From an uncultured bacterium (lineage in GTDB: Bacteria; Bacillota; Clostridia; Oscillospirales; Acutalibacteraceae), in the NCBI GenBank assembly GCA_905215105.1, contig CAJMOI010000016.1:1-22770 (forward strand): a DNA stretch of 22,770 nucleotides, written 5' to 3'. Below are positions 15,366-22,716 of the stretch, in pieces. The notes below the pieces were generated by a model, which made no database searches, had not been told where the DNA came from, and saw only the letters and a program-made list of their open reading frames with translations. The translations under genes and the position numbers were made by a program. Each line of letters opens with the position of its first letter. The first letter of the stretch is position 1.

Positions 15366-16985
15366 TTATATGGTGGGCGTGTCCGGGTCTACCCGGCACA
15401 CCAGCACAAAGGGGCCCTTGTGCTCCAGCATTTCCTTTGCGATCTCCACCGCCTGCCGGTTGCTTTCCGCCCGTTTGGCGGGAAGGCCATAAGCGGCACA
15501 CAGCGCCACAAAATCCGGATTTCCGTCCAGGGTGGTGGCGGCATAGCGGTGGCCGTACAGCTTATCCTGCAATTCCTTCACCATACCCAGACGGCCGTTT
15601 TCCATGATAATCAGCTTGATATCCACGCCGGTCTGGCACAGGGTTCCCAGTTCGCCCATCACCATCTGGAAGGAGCCGTCGCCGCACACCGCAACCACTT
15701 CCCGGTGGGGCTTTGCCAGCTTTGCGCCGATGGCGGCGGGAAGGGCGTACCCCATGGTTCCCAAACCGCCGGAAGTGAGGAACCGGCCTTCCTTCACGTT
15801 ATAGTTCCGGGCACACCAGATCTGGTTCTGTCCCACATCCGCCACCAGAATGGCGTTTTCGTCCATGAGCTGGGAAAGGCTGCGGATAAAGGAACGGGGT
15901 TCCACCGCGTCCTCCCGGTCGGTTCCGTGGGGGACATAGTCTTTTTTCAAATCCACCACCCGCTTGACCCATTCGGGGCGGTCGATATAGTGGACTTTTT
16001 CCGCCATCTGGGCCAACACCTGCTGAATATCGCCCACGATGGGGATATCCACCGGCATGTTCTTTCCGATTTCCGCCGGGTCAATGTCGATGTGGATGAT
16101 TTTGGCCTGCTCCGCCACCTGTTCGGGAGCCGCTACGGCCCGATCGCCTACCCGCGCACCGCACAGGATAATCAGATCGGCTTCGTGCATGGCCCGGTTG
16201 GCATAGGAACGGCCGTGGGAGCCGATCATGCCCAGATACCGGTCGCTGTCCATGGGCACCACGCCGATGCCCATCATGGTGGCGACGATGGGAAGGCCGC
16301 TGTTCTGGGCAAAGGCCTTCATTTCCTCTCTGGCTCCGGCCAGCACCACGCCGCCGCCGCAGCAGATCAGGGGGCGTTTGGCTTCCTCAATGGCCTGAAT
16401 GGCTTTTTTTATCTGCAAGCCGTGGCCCTGGGTTCTGGGCTTATAGCCGATAATCTCGGCCTTTTCCGGATAGGAAAAGCGCTCCACCAGATTCTGCTGG
16501 ATGTCCACCGGCACGTCAATGAGCACCGGCCCCGGCCGTCCGGTGGAGGCGATATGGAAGGCCTCCTTGAAGATGCGGGGAATTTCCTTGGTGTCCTTCA
16601 CCAGATAGCTGTGCTTAGTGAAGGATTCACAGGCGCCGGTCACATCGGCTTCCTGAAACACGTCCCGGCCCAACAGCTCGGAATTCACCTGACCGGTAAT
16701 GGCCACCATGGGAATGGAGTCCATATAGGCCGTGGCGATTCCGGTAATCAGGTTGGTGGCGCCGGGACCGGAGGTGGCGATGCAGACACCGGGCTTACCG
16801 CAGCTTCTGGCATAGCCGCTGGCCATGTGGGCTGCGTTCTGTTCTTCCCGAACCAGAACATGACGGATAGAAGACTGATACAAATAATCGTAAAAGGGAC
16901 AGATCACCGCACCGGGATAGCCAAAGGCAATTTCCACGCCTTCTGCTTCCAGGCATTTCACCATCATTTCGGCACCGCTTATCAA
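15366..16985 (-). CDS. ilvB: Acetolactate synthase large (catalytic) subunit
   Basis: This 539-residue thiamine diphosphate enzyme condenses two pyruvates to acetolactate, or pyruvate with 2-oxobutyrate. The catalytic glutamate is E48 in VREEQNAAH. The C-terminal cofactor motif runs from VCGDGSFQM to IMENGRLG. The frame starts with TTG (MISGAEMMVKCLEAEGVE). This start aligns with the family N-terminus and has GGAGGGGG eight bases ahead; an ATG lying nearer the ribosome site is in a different frame. The protein is somewhat shorter than the 560-590 residues common in the family. It is first in the operon and is preceded by a consensus-like promoter and a long inverted repeat. No T-box or obvious attenuator precedes it. 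Confidence 0.95.
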   Translation of the reverse strand: MISGAEMMVKCLEAEGVEIAFGYPGAVICPFYDYLYQSSIRHVLVREEQNAAHMASGYARSCGKPGVCIATSGPGATNLITGIATAYMDSIPMVAITGQVNSELLGRDVFQEADVTGACESFTKHSYLVKDTKEIPRIFKEAFHIASTGRPGPVLIDVPVDIQQNLVERFSYPEKAEIIGYKPRTQGHGLQIKKAIQAIEEAKRPLICCGGGVVLAGAREEMKAFAQNSGLPIVATMMGIGVVPMDSDRYLGMIGSHGRSYANRAMHEADLIILCGARVGDRAVAAPEQVAEQAKIIHIDIDPAEIGKNMPVDIPIVGDIQQVLAQMAEKVHYIDRPEWVKRVVDLKKDYVPHGTDREDAVEPRSFIRSLSQLMDENAILVADVGQNQIWCARNYNVKEGRFLTSGGLGTMGYALPAAIGAKLAKPHREVVAVCGDGSFQMVMGELGTLCQTGVDIKLIIMENGRLGMVKELQDKLYGHRYAATTLDGNPDFVALCAAYGLPAKRAESNRQAVEIAKEMLEHKGPFVLVCRVDPDTPTI

Positions 16986-17021
16986 AAAGCATCCCCCTCC
17001 TTCTTTTCGTTGGCCGCAATA

Positions 17022-17050
17022 TATCAGACAACTCCGCTAGTTGTCTGATA
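17022..17050. promoter_or_regulatory. Perfect 12-bp inverted repeat in the ilvB leader
   Basis: TATCAGACAACT (17022-17033) and AGTTGTCTGATA (17039-17050) are perfectly complementary, separated by CCGCT. The repeat begins about nine bases after the predicted ilvB transcript start. It could be an operator for a dimeric repressor or a 5' RNA stem. No T-tract follows, so it is not a terminator. Confidence 0.75.
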
Positions 17051-17065
17051 AGCGGTTTTTCATCT

Positions 17066-17094
17066 ATTATAGCTTTTTGTGCAGGATTCGTCAA
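17066..17094 (-). promoter_or_regulatory. Promoter of the ilvB-ilvN-ilvC operon
   Basis: On the minus strand TTGACG (17094-17089) and TATAAT (17071-17066) are 17 bases apart. The transcript should start near 17059, leaving a leader of about 74 bases. Confidence 0.85.
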
Positions 17095-17128
17095 TGCTCC
17101 ATGCAAAATTTATTCCAAACCCGGGCAA

Positions 17129-18388
17129 TCAGCAGGCGCCCGCCTTCTCCCGGATTTTTTCCATCACGTCCCGCCAATGACCGGCAGCGGCTTTTTCATC
17201 GACTTGAGTGCAGACGCCGTCCCACACCACCCAGTTTCCGGCAATGCAGACGCCTTTGACCCCGTCCCCGCTTCCCTGGGTCACCAGATTATGCAGCAGG
17301 GCCGGATGGCCGGGAAAATCGGGATACAGGGCCGGTGTATCCAGAGAGAGCAGCACCAGGTCTGCCGCCGCACCGTCCCGGAGCCTTCCGCCTTCCGAAT
17401 CTCCCAGAACGCGGCAGCCGCCCTGACAGGCCAGCTGTAAAATATCCCGTGCCCGGTACGCTTCCCCGCCGGGCTGTACCTTCATCAGGTGATAAGCGGT
17501 GCGGAGCACCTCCCACCAGTCGGTGGAGCCCCAGTCGGTTCCCAGTCCGCAGGGAATGCCCCGTTTCAGCACTGCCGGAAGATTCATGATTCCGGTGCCG
17601 GTGTACAGATTGCTGACGGGATTGTGCACCACACCCGCTCCGCTTTTGGCGATGATATCCCAGTCCCTTTCGTCTGCGTGTACACAGTGATACAGTACGT
17701 TTCGATGGGACAGCAGTCCCTTTTTCCAAAACAGTTCCGGGGAAGATTTGCCGCAGAAGTCCTCCGCCAGCTGCCGCCGGTAGGCGGTTTCCAGACAATG
17801 GCTTCCGAAAATCCGCTCCGGGAACCGGTCGTACAGGGATTTGACGGCGGAAAGGGCCTCTTCCGTCAAATCCTCCTCTTCCAGCAGATGACCGGCAAAG
17901 GAAACCAGGGAGGAATCCTGTCCGGCAAAATCGGGCAGAAGGCTGTCCGCGTCCAGCACACCGCGCATTCCCAGCCTTTCCAGCGCCCGTTTCTGGGCGG
18001 GAATACTGCCGTTGACTGCGCCGCCGTCAAAAACCCGGGTCACCCCCTGCTTCAATAGCTGCATATACTCAAACAGGGCGATAGCTTCCATTTCCTCTTC
18101 CAGCAAATCCTGTTCGATGACATCATACACCCGGGCCTGCATGGCGGTTTCCGGAACTTCTCCGAACCATTCGGTCAGGGGATGGTCGTGTTCCAGACCT
18201 TTTCCCGGCGTGGAAAGGCCGTGAAAATGGGCGTTAACCATTCCCGGAAGACACAGCATCCGGGAAGCGTCCGTTCCCTCTTTCAGGGTTCCCGGGGAAT
18301 GAAGCCGGAGCGCTCCCCCTTCGATTTCCACGTCCCGGCGGTCCAGCGTCCCGTCCGGCAAAAAACAAAGGGTATTCAGAAGATTCAT
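17129..18388 (-). CDS. Amidohydrolase-superfamily metalloenzyme (deaminase/chlorohydrolase-like)
   Basis: This 419-residue protein has the layout of the ATZ/TRZ-SsnA branch of the amidohydrolase superfamily. Its probable metal ligands are H54 and H56 (NAHFHG), H197 (GSHCLET, with E200), H234 (LYHCVHAD) and D285 (LGTDWGS). The flanking HNPVSN at 255-260 is also typical. Relatives deaminate guanine, adenosine analogues or triazines, and one branch carries out selenium-related or purine reactions. The substrate cannot be assigned here. AGGGGGGA precedes the ATG. It starts 12 bases after the tsaD stop and is probably co-transcribed with it. No terminator follows its stop before the ilv promoter begins, so read-through into the ilv operon is possible. 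Confidence 0.85.
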   Translation of the reverse strand: MNLLNTLCFLPDGTLDRRDVEIEGGALRLHSPGTLKEGTDASRMLCLPGMVNAHFHGLSTPGKGLEHDHPLTEWFGEVPETAMQARVYDVIEQDLLEEEMEAIALFEYMQLLKQGVTRVFDGGAVNGSIPAQKRALERLGMRGVLDADSLLPDFAGQDSSLVSFAGHLLEEEDLTEEALSAVKSLYDRFPERIFGSHCLETAYRRQLAEDFCGKSSPELFWKKGLLSHRNVLYHCVHADERDWDIIAKSGAGVVHNPVSNLYTGTGIMNLPAVLKRGIPCGLGTDWGSTDWWEVLRTAYHLMKVQPGGEAYRARDILQLACQGGCRVLGDSEGGRLRDGAAADLVLLSLDTPALYPDFPGHPALLHNLVTQGSGDGVKGVCIAGNWVVWDGVCTQVDEKAAAGHWRDVMEKIREKAGAC

Positions 18389-18400
18389 AGCCGTCCCCCC

Positions 18401-19414
18401 TTATTTCAGGGTATCCACCGCCATATTGGCGCAGGCGTTCAGCTCCATGCCCGCCAGATTTCCCTGTAAAAACTCACAGTACCCCTGAGACGCCACCATG
18501 GCGGCATTGTCGCCGCAGTAGCACAGCTCCGGCCGGTAGAACTTCCAGCCCCGCTTGCCGCATTCTTCCTGTAATCTGGCCCGCAGCAGCCGGTTAGCGG
18601 AAACACCGCCGGCAATGACCAGTTTTTCCGCGCCGGTCTGCTTGGCGGCTTCTACGGTATTGTGCACCAGGCATTCCACCACCGCTTTCCGGAAGGAAGC
18701 GGCCAGATCGGGAATACACAGCGTCTGGCCCTTCTGCTGGGCATTGTGGAGCTGGTTAATCACCGCTGTTTTCAGGCCGGAAAAGCTGAAATCCAGCGGC
18801 GCACCGGTCACGCTGGGCCGGGGGAAGGTATAGGCTTCCGGGTTGCCGGTTTCCGCCAGCTTGTCCAGATGGATACCGCCGGGATAGGGCATTCCCATGG
18901 CCCGGGCGGCCTTGTCAAAGGCTTCGCCTGCCGCATCGTCCCGGGTTCTTCCCAGAATCCGCAGGCGGGTATAATCCTCCACCTGAATGATGTGAGTGTG
19001 TCCGCCGGAGACCACCAGACACAAAAACGGCGGTTTCAGTTCCGGGTTGGTCAGATAGTTGGCGGCAATATGGCTGCGCAGATGATGCACCGGCACCAGC
19101 GGTTTGTCCGCTGCCAGCGCCAGTCCTTTGGCAAAGTTCACGCCCACCAGCAGCGCACCGATGAGGCCGGGGGCATAGGTCACGGCAATGGCGTCGATTT
19201 CTTCCAGCGTGCAGCCTGCGTCCTCCAATGCCTGACGCACCACGCCGGAAATGGCTTCGCTGTGACGGCGGGAGGCGATTTCCGGCACCACACCGCCGTA
19301 GAGCTTATGCTCCTCCACCTGTGAAGCCACCACATTGGAAAGCACCTTCCGGCCGTTTTCCACCACGGCGGCGGCTGTCTCGTCACAGGAACTTTCAATT
19401 CCCAAAATACGCAT
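18401..19414 (-). CDS. tsaD: tRNA threonylcarbamoyladenosine transferase subunit TsaD
   Basis: This 337-residue ASKHA-fold protein is the catalytic subunit that, with TsaB and TsaE, places threonylcarbamoyl on A37 of ANN-decoding tRNAs. It begins MRILGIESSCDETA, the family start, preceded by AAAGGAAGG. The metal-binding H111-x3-H115 is in VHHLRSHIA. The phosphate-binding VSGGHTH and the C-terminal CGDNAAMV are present. Length is normal. tsaB, tsaE and rimI, frequent neighbours in Firmicutes, are not here. It has its own promoter overlapping the end of the upstream regulator gene. Confidence 0.97.
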   Translation of the reverse strand: MRILGIESSCDETAAAVVENGRKVLSNVVASQVEEHKLYGGVVPEIASRRHSEAISGVVRQALEDAGCTLEEIDAIAVTYAPGLIGALLVGVNFAKGLALAADKPLVPVHHLRSHIAANYLTNPELKPPFLCLVVSGGHTHIIQVEDYTRLRILGRTRDDAAGEAFDKAARAMGMPYPGGIHLDKLAETGNPEAYTFPRPSVTGAPLDFSFSGLKTAVINQLHNAQQKGQTLCIPDLAASFRKAVVECLVHNTVEAAKQTGAEKLVIAGGVSANRLLRARLQEECGKRGWKFYRPELCYCGDNAAMVASQGYCEFLQGNLAGMELNACANMAVDTLK

Positions 19415-19484
19415 GGGTTCCTTCCTTTCTGCCCGTAATCCCTTCGGGCACGGGGATTCCCTCTGATTTGATTCCTTATTTTCT

Positions 19485-19513
19485 ATTTTACTATAACCGC
19501 ACACGGCATTCAA
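19485..19513 (-). promoter_or_regulatory. Promoter of tsaD
   Basis: On the minus strand TTGAAT (19513-19508) and TAAAAT (19490-19485) are 17 bases apart. The -35 box overlaps the stop codon of the MocR-type regulator gene. A GCCCG/CGGGC hairpin follows in the leader. Confidence 0.65.
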
Positions 19514-20859
19514 GGTCTGTCCGCCATCACCCGGGCCAGTTCTTCCATTCCCCGGGAAATCCGGTCCAAGGGAATCCCCGCAAAGCCCAGCCGAAGCAGG
19601 TCTTCCCCCACCGGGAATACCCGGATTCCCTTCTGCGCCGCCCGTTCCGCAATATCCCGGGCGCCGGGCACCTGAATTACCACCGCCAGCGCCGTTTCCA
19701 ACAGGGCCATGGGGACGGTTTTCCCCAGCTCCTTCCGGATACTTTCCTGAAGCTGGCGGCTTTTCAGCAGATAGAGCTTCCGCATCCGGCGCAGATGCCG
19801 TTCCAGCTGGCCTTCCCGGATGTAATCTGCCAGCGCCAGCTGTTCCACCTTGGAGGAAGTCTGGTTATAGGCTCTGGCTCTTGGCGCATACCGGGTCAGG
19901 AGGGACGGCGGAAGCACCATATAGCTGATTCGCACACTGGGCAGCAGCAGCTTGGAAAAAGACCCCAGATATACCACCCGTTCCCGCCCGGAGCCTTGCA
20001 GCGCCGGAATGGGGCGGGCGGTATAGCGAAGCTCGCCGTTATAGTCGTCCTCCAGAATCAGGCCGTCCTGTTCCCCCGCCCACTGGAGCAGGGCAAACCG
20101 CCGGGAAGGGGGCATGGCAGTGGCCTGTCCCGTAGGGGCGGAAGGGCTGACCATCACCTGTTTCACGCCGCTCTCTTCCAGCGCGGATAAATCCAGCCCT
20201 TCCTGATCCCCCGGCAGCCGCACCGTTTCCACGCCGCAATCGTCAAAAGCCCGCTCCGCCTGTAAAAACCCCACCCCGTCCATGGCGATTTTTTTCTGAG
20301 GAAGCAGCCCGCAGAGAATGGTCAGCAGGGGCTGGATACCTGCGCCAATGACGATTTGCTCCGGGTCGGCTTTCACGCCCCGGGCACGGTAAGCATAAGC
20401 CGCCAGCGCTTCCCGCAGTGCCGGTTCTCCCTGAGGGTCGCCATAGGACACGATGGAGTCCGGCCGGTTGAGCACATCCCGGATGTGCCGTTTCCAGATG
20501 GTAATATCGGCGGTTTCCGCGTCAATCCGGTCGGTGCCGAAATCATAGCGCACCGGAACAGCAGGCGGTGTCTGCTTCCGGACCGTCACTTCTCCCGTCC
20601 CGGCTTTTTCCTGTAACCGGGCGGAGGCCACAAAATACCCCCGCTGGGGACGGCTTTTCAGATACCCCTCCACGCACAGCTGCTGATAGGCGGCTTCCAC
20701 CGTGGTGCGGCTGACCCCCAGCTCTTCCGGCAGGCGGCGGATGGACGGCATCCGGGTACCGGAAGCCAGCGCCCCCGACTCGATGGCTTCCCGGATGGCC
20801 TGATACAGCTGCTGGTACAGCGGGGTTTCCCATTCCGGATGCAGCGTAACAAAGGACAT
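19510..20859 (-). CDS. MocR-family (GntR/aminotransferase fusion) regulator, probably PdxR-like
   Basis: This 449-residue protein fuses an N-terminal GntR winged helix (about 8-75; TPLYQQLYQAIREAI, SRTTVEAAYQQL) to a fold-type I aminotransferase-like domain. That domain keeps the PLP-site features EDDYNGELRY (270-279) and the lysine K303 in GSFSKLLLPSVRISY. Such regulators sense PLP or a PLP adduct. ATG 20859 has AAAGGAGGAAGG upstream and matches the family N-terminus; the open frame further upstream has no similarity. It is divergent from an ECF S component and a pyridoxal kinase, which argues for a PdxR-type role controlling vitamin B6 salvage. The function is inferred from context: GabR, TauR and other MocR types share the same fold. 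Confidence 0.9.
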   Translation of the reverse strand: MSFVTLHPEWETPLYQQLYQAIREAIESGALASGTRMPSIRRLPEELGVSRTTVEAAYQQLCVEGYLKSRPQRGYFVASARLQEKAGTGEVTVRKQTPPAVPVRYDFGTDRIDAETADITIWKRHIRDVLNRPDSIVSYGDPQGEPALREALAAYAYRARGVKADPEQIVIGAGIQPLLTILCGLLPQKKIAMDGVGFLQAERAFDDCGVETVRLPGDQEGLDLSALEESGVKQVMVSPSAPTGQATAMPPSRRFALLQWAGEQDGLILEDDYNGELRYTARPIPALQGSGRERVVYLGSFSKLLLPSVRISYMVLPPSLLTRYAPRARAYNQTSSKVEQLALADYIREGQLERHLRRMRKLYLLKSRQLQESIRKELGKTVPMALLETALAVVIQVPGARDIAERAAQKGIRVFPVGEDLLRLGFAGIPLDRISRGMEELARVMADRP

Positions 20860-20921
20860 GGCCCTTCCTCCTTTTCCAAAAAGTAAGACAGATTCAGTAT
20901 ACACCCTTTGAAAGAAAAAGA

Positions 20922-20960
20922 AAACTGTACATCTTATTTTTTTATAAACTGTGCATTTTA
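20922..20960. promoter_or_regulatory. Paired direct repeats, candidate MocR operator
   Basis: AAACTGTACATCTTA (20922-20936) and AAACTGTGCATTTTA (20946-20960) match at 13 of 15 bases and are spaced 24 bases start to start. A related half-site in reverse, TGAACAG, follows at 20964-20970. They lie between the divergent regulator and S-component genes. A weak -10 (TATCAT, 20979-20984) for the + strand gene lies just downstream, so repeat 2 would cover its -35 region. Confidence 0.65.
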
Positions 20961-21067
20961 AAGTGAACAGATATGGGATATCATAGAACCACGCCAAAGG
21001 CAGAGACTCTGAATCCTGAAACGAACCCCGGTTTTCCGGTTATTTTCCAGCGAAAGGGCTGATACTC

Positions 21068-21661
21068 ATGACGAAGCTTTCCAAAAAACAAAACAGCACC
21101 ATTGTCAATATTGCGCTCACCGGTCTGATGGGTGCGCTGGTCTATGTCGCCACCATGTTCTTCAAGGTGGAAATCCCCGTGGGCGCAGACCGCACCATGA
21201 TCGGATTTGCCAATGTATTCTGTGTGCTTTCCGGCCTGATTCTCGGACCCTTTTACGGCGGTCTGGCAGCCGGACTGGGCTCCTTCCTCTTTGACCTGAC
21301 CGGAGGCTGGTTTTCCAGCGCCGGCGTTACCCTGATTACCAAAGGGCTGATGGCTGTGATCTGCGGCCTGATTGCCTGGAAGAGCAACGGCGAAGAAATC
21401 CGCCTGCCCCGTCTCATCACCGCAGCTGTCACCGGTTCTCTGGCCTACTGCGTCATGTATCTGGGCTATTCCTTCTTCAAGCTGGTTGTGGCGGGCAGCG
21501 CACCGGAAGCGGCAGCCATCGCCATGATGACCAAGGCAAGCGCCACCATCATCAACGCAGTTGTGGCCGACGTGATTGCAGTGCCGCTGTTTCTCACCAT
21601 CCGCACGGCTTTGCAGCGGAACCACCTGTGGAAAGGCGGCAAACCGGGGCCTGCGGTCTAA
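21068..21661 (+). CDS. ECF transporter S component, predicted vitamin B6 type
   Basis: This 197-residue membrane protein has five or six hydrophobic segments and resembles the substrate-binding S subunits of energy-coupling factor transporters. The GFANVFCVLSGLILGPFYGGLAAGLGSFLFD region (about 50-80) is characteristic of that fold. S components need the shared EcfA, EcfA' and EcfT proteins, which are not in this window. Divergence from a PLP-type regulator and linkage to a pyridoxal kinase suggest a pyridoxine, pyridoxal or pyridoxamine substrate, similar to the PdxU group; this is inference. AAAGGG is 10-16 bases before the ATG. A terminator follows it. Confidence 0.8.
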   Translation: MTKLSKKQNSTIVNIALTGLMGALVYVATMFFKVEIPVGADRTMIGFANVFCVLSGLILGPFYGGLAAGLGSFLFDLTGGWFSSAGVTLITKGLMAVICGLIAWKSNGEEIRLPRLITAAVTGSLAYCVMYLGYSFFKLVVAGSAPEAAAIAMMTKASATIINAVVADVIAVPLFLTIRTALQRNHLWKGGKPGPAV

Positions 21662-21678
21662 AGCTTATTTGAAAAAAT

Positions 21679-21718
21679 GTACGGCGTGGGGCGAAAAACT
21701 CGTCACACGCCGTATTTT
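21679..21718 (+). terminator. Rho-independent terminator of the S-component gene
   Basis: TACGGCGTG and CACGCCGTA pair over nine bases with a further GGCGA/TCGTC stem inside, followed by TTTTT. It separates the S component from the kinase gene. Confidence 0.85.
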
Positions 21719-21720
21719 TG

Positions 21721-21729
21721 TGGTATGAT
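21721..21729 (+). promoter_or_regulatory. Extended -10 promoter of the kinase gene
   Basis: TGGTATGAT is an extended -10 with TATGAT at 21724-21729. The -35 region (GTCACA) is embedded in the descending arm of the preceding terminator and matches at four of six positions. It gives the kinase its own start. Confidence 0.55.
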
Positions 21730-21776
21730 AGAAAGGCAGATATCAGATTCCCTGTTTTCCGAAAGGACGGTTTTCC

Positions 21777-22616
21777 ATGAAAACACCCAGAGCAGCAGCC
21801 ATTCATGACCTGGCCGGCATTGGCCGGTGTTCCCTGACGGCGGCCATCCCCATTCTTTCCGCCATGGGAATTCAGGTGTGCCCCTTCCCCACCGCCGTGC
21901 TCAGCAACCAGACCGGCTTTCCCCGGTATGAGCTGGTGGACCTGACCGACCGGATGGAAGCGTTCGGACAGTGCTGGGCGCCCTGGTACGGACGGTTTGA
22001 CGCAGTGTACAGCGGTTTTCTGGGAAATCCCCGACAGGCGGAGATCACCCGGGGGCTGGTGGAAAAGCTCCGGGGCGAGGACACGCTGGTGCTGGTGGAC
22101 ACGGTTCTGGGCGATCACGGAATGCGGTACCCGATTTTTGACGAGGAAATGTGCAGCCGGGTGCGGGAACTGGCCTTTGATGCGGACGTGATTACCCCCA
22201 ACCTGACGGAAGCCTGCCTGCTGGCGGGCGAACCGGCGGAAGCGGCACAGGATATGCAGTCCCGGGCGGAATTGATTCAGCTGGCCTCTTATCTGGCCTC
22301 TCAGGGCCCGGGCACCGTGGTCATCACCGGCATCCGGGACGAAGATCAGGTAGCCAATCTGGCCTATATCAAAGAGGACAGCCGGTGCTTCTGGGAATCC
22401 AGCCGGAGAATCGGCTACAGCTATTCCGGCACCGGGGATGTGCTGGCTTCCATTCTCTGCGGCGGTCTGGTTCACGGCCTGCCCCTGGGAGAAGTACTGC
22501 GCACGGCCTGCCGGTTTCTTGAAACCGCACTGGAAGAAACCGCCGAAAGCGGTTCTGACCCCCGGGAAGGCATCATTTTTGAGCCGTTTTTGGGACAGCT
22601 GACGGAGCTGGACTAG
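21777..22616 (+). CDS. pdxY: Pyridoxal/pyridoxamine kinase
   Basis: This 279-residue ribokinase-fold kinase phosphorylates pyridoxal or pyridoxamine to the 5'-phosphate in vitamin B6 salvage. The N-terminal AAIHDLAGIGRCSL, the substrate/ATP motif VDTVLGDHGMRY (107-118; usually VDPVLGD in relatives) and the catalytic GTGD at 218-221 (D221) are all present. Length is normal. AAAGGA precedes the ATG. A frequent clostridial annotation is simply pyridoxamine kinase, so pdxY/pdxK naming is approximate. It follows the ECF S component, and both lie next to a MocR regulator, which supports one B6 regulon even though a terminator and second promoter separate the two genes. Confidence 0.9.
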   Translation: MKTPRAAAIHDLAGIGRCSLTAAIPILSAMGIQVCPFPTAVLSNQTGFPRYELVDLTDRMEAFGQCWAPWYGRFDAVYSGFLGNPRQAEITRGLVEKLRGEDTLVLVDTVLGDHGMRYPIFDEEMCSRVRELAFDADVITPNLTEACLLAGEPAEAAQDMQSRAELIQLASYLASQGPGTVVITGIRDEDQVANLAYIKEDSRCFWESSRRIGYSYSGTGDVLASILCGGLVHGLPLGEVLRTACRFLETALEETAESGSDPREGIIFEPFLGQLTELD

Positions 22617-22621
22617 GCGCT

Positions 22622-22651
22622 ATCCCGGTAAAAATTTTTCCCGGGATTTTT
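22622..22651 (+). terminator. Rho-independent terminator of the kinase gene
   Basis: ATCCCGG and CCGGGAT (22622-22628 and 22641-22647) pair around an A5T5-type inner stem and are followed by TTTT, about six bases after the kinase stop. Confidence 0.8.
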
Positions 22652-22672
22652 GAAAAAAATTTGAAAAAGCAC

Positions 22673-22701
22673 TTGCATTCTGTCGAATTCTGTGGTATCA
22701 T
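22673..22701 (+). promoter_or_regulatory. Promoter of the 5S rRNA gene
   Basis: TTGCAT (22673-22678) and TATCAT (22696-22701) are 17 bases apart, and the -10 is extended (TGGTATCAT). The predicted start near 22708 is about nine bases before the mature 5S end. A CCAACT-C-AGTTGG repeat (22709-22721) spans that end. Confidence 0.7.
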
Positions 22702-22716
22702 TGAGGAACCAACTCA

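Noticed and set aside
16986..17060. T-box or other riboswitch upstream of ilvB
   Set aside because: The leader is only about 74 bases and lacks a T-box sequence, specifier loop or terminator.
17038..17063. Short ATG frame (MKNRLSDN) at the start of the ilvB transcript as an attenuator peptide
   Set aside because: It has no ribosome site, starts at or before the predicted transcript start, contains no run of Ile/Leu/Val codons, and no terminator follows.
20129..20140. GTAGGGGCGG inside the MocR gene as another palindromic repeat unit
   Set aside because: The matching CGCCC arm is missing, and the bases encode the conserved SAPTGQ segment, so the match is by chance.
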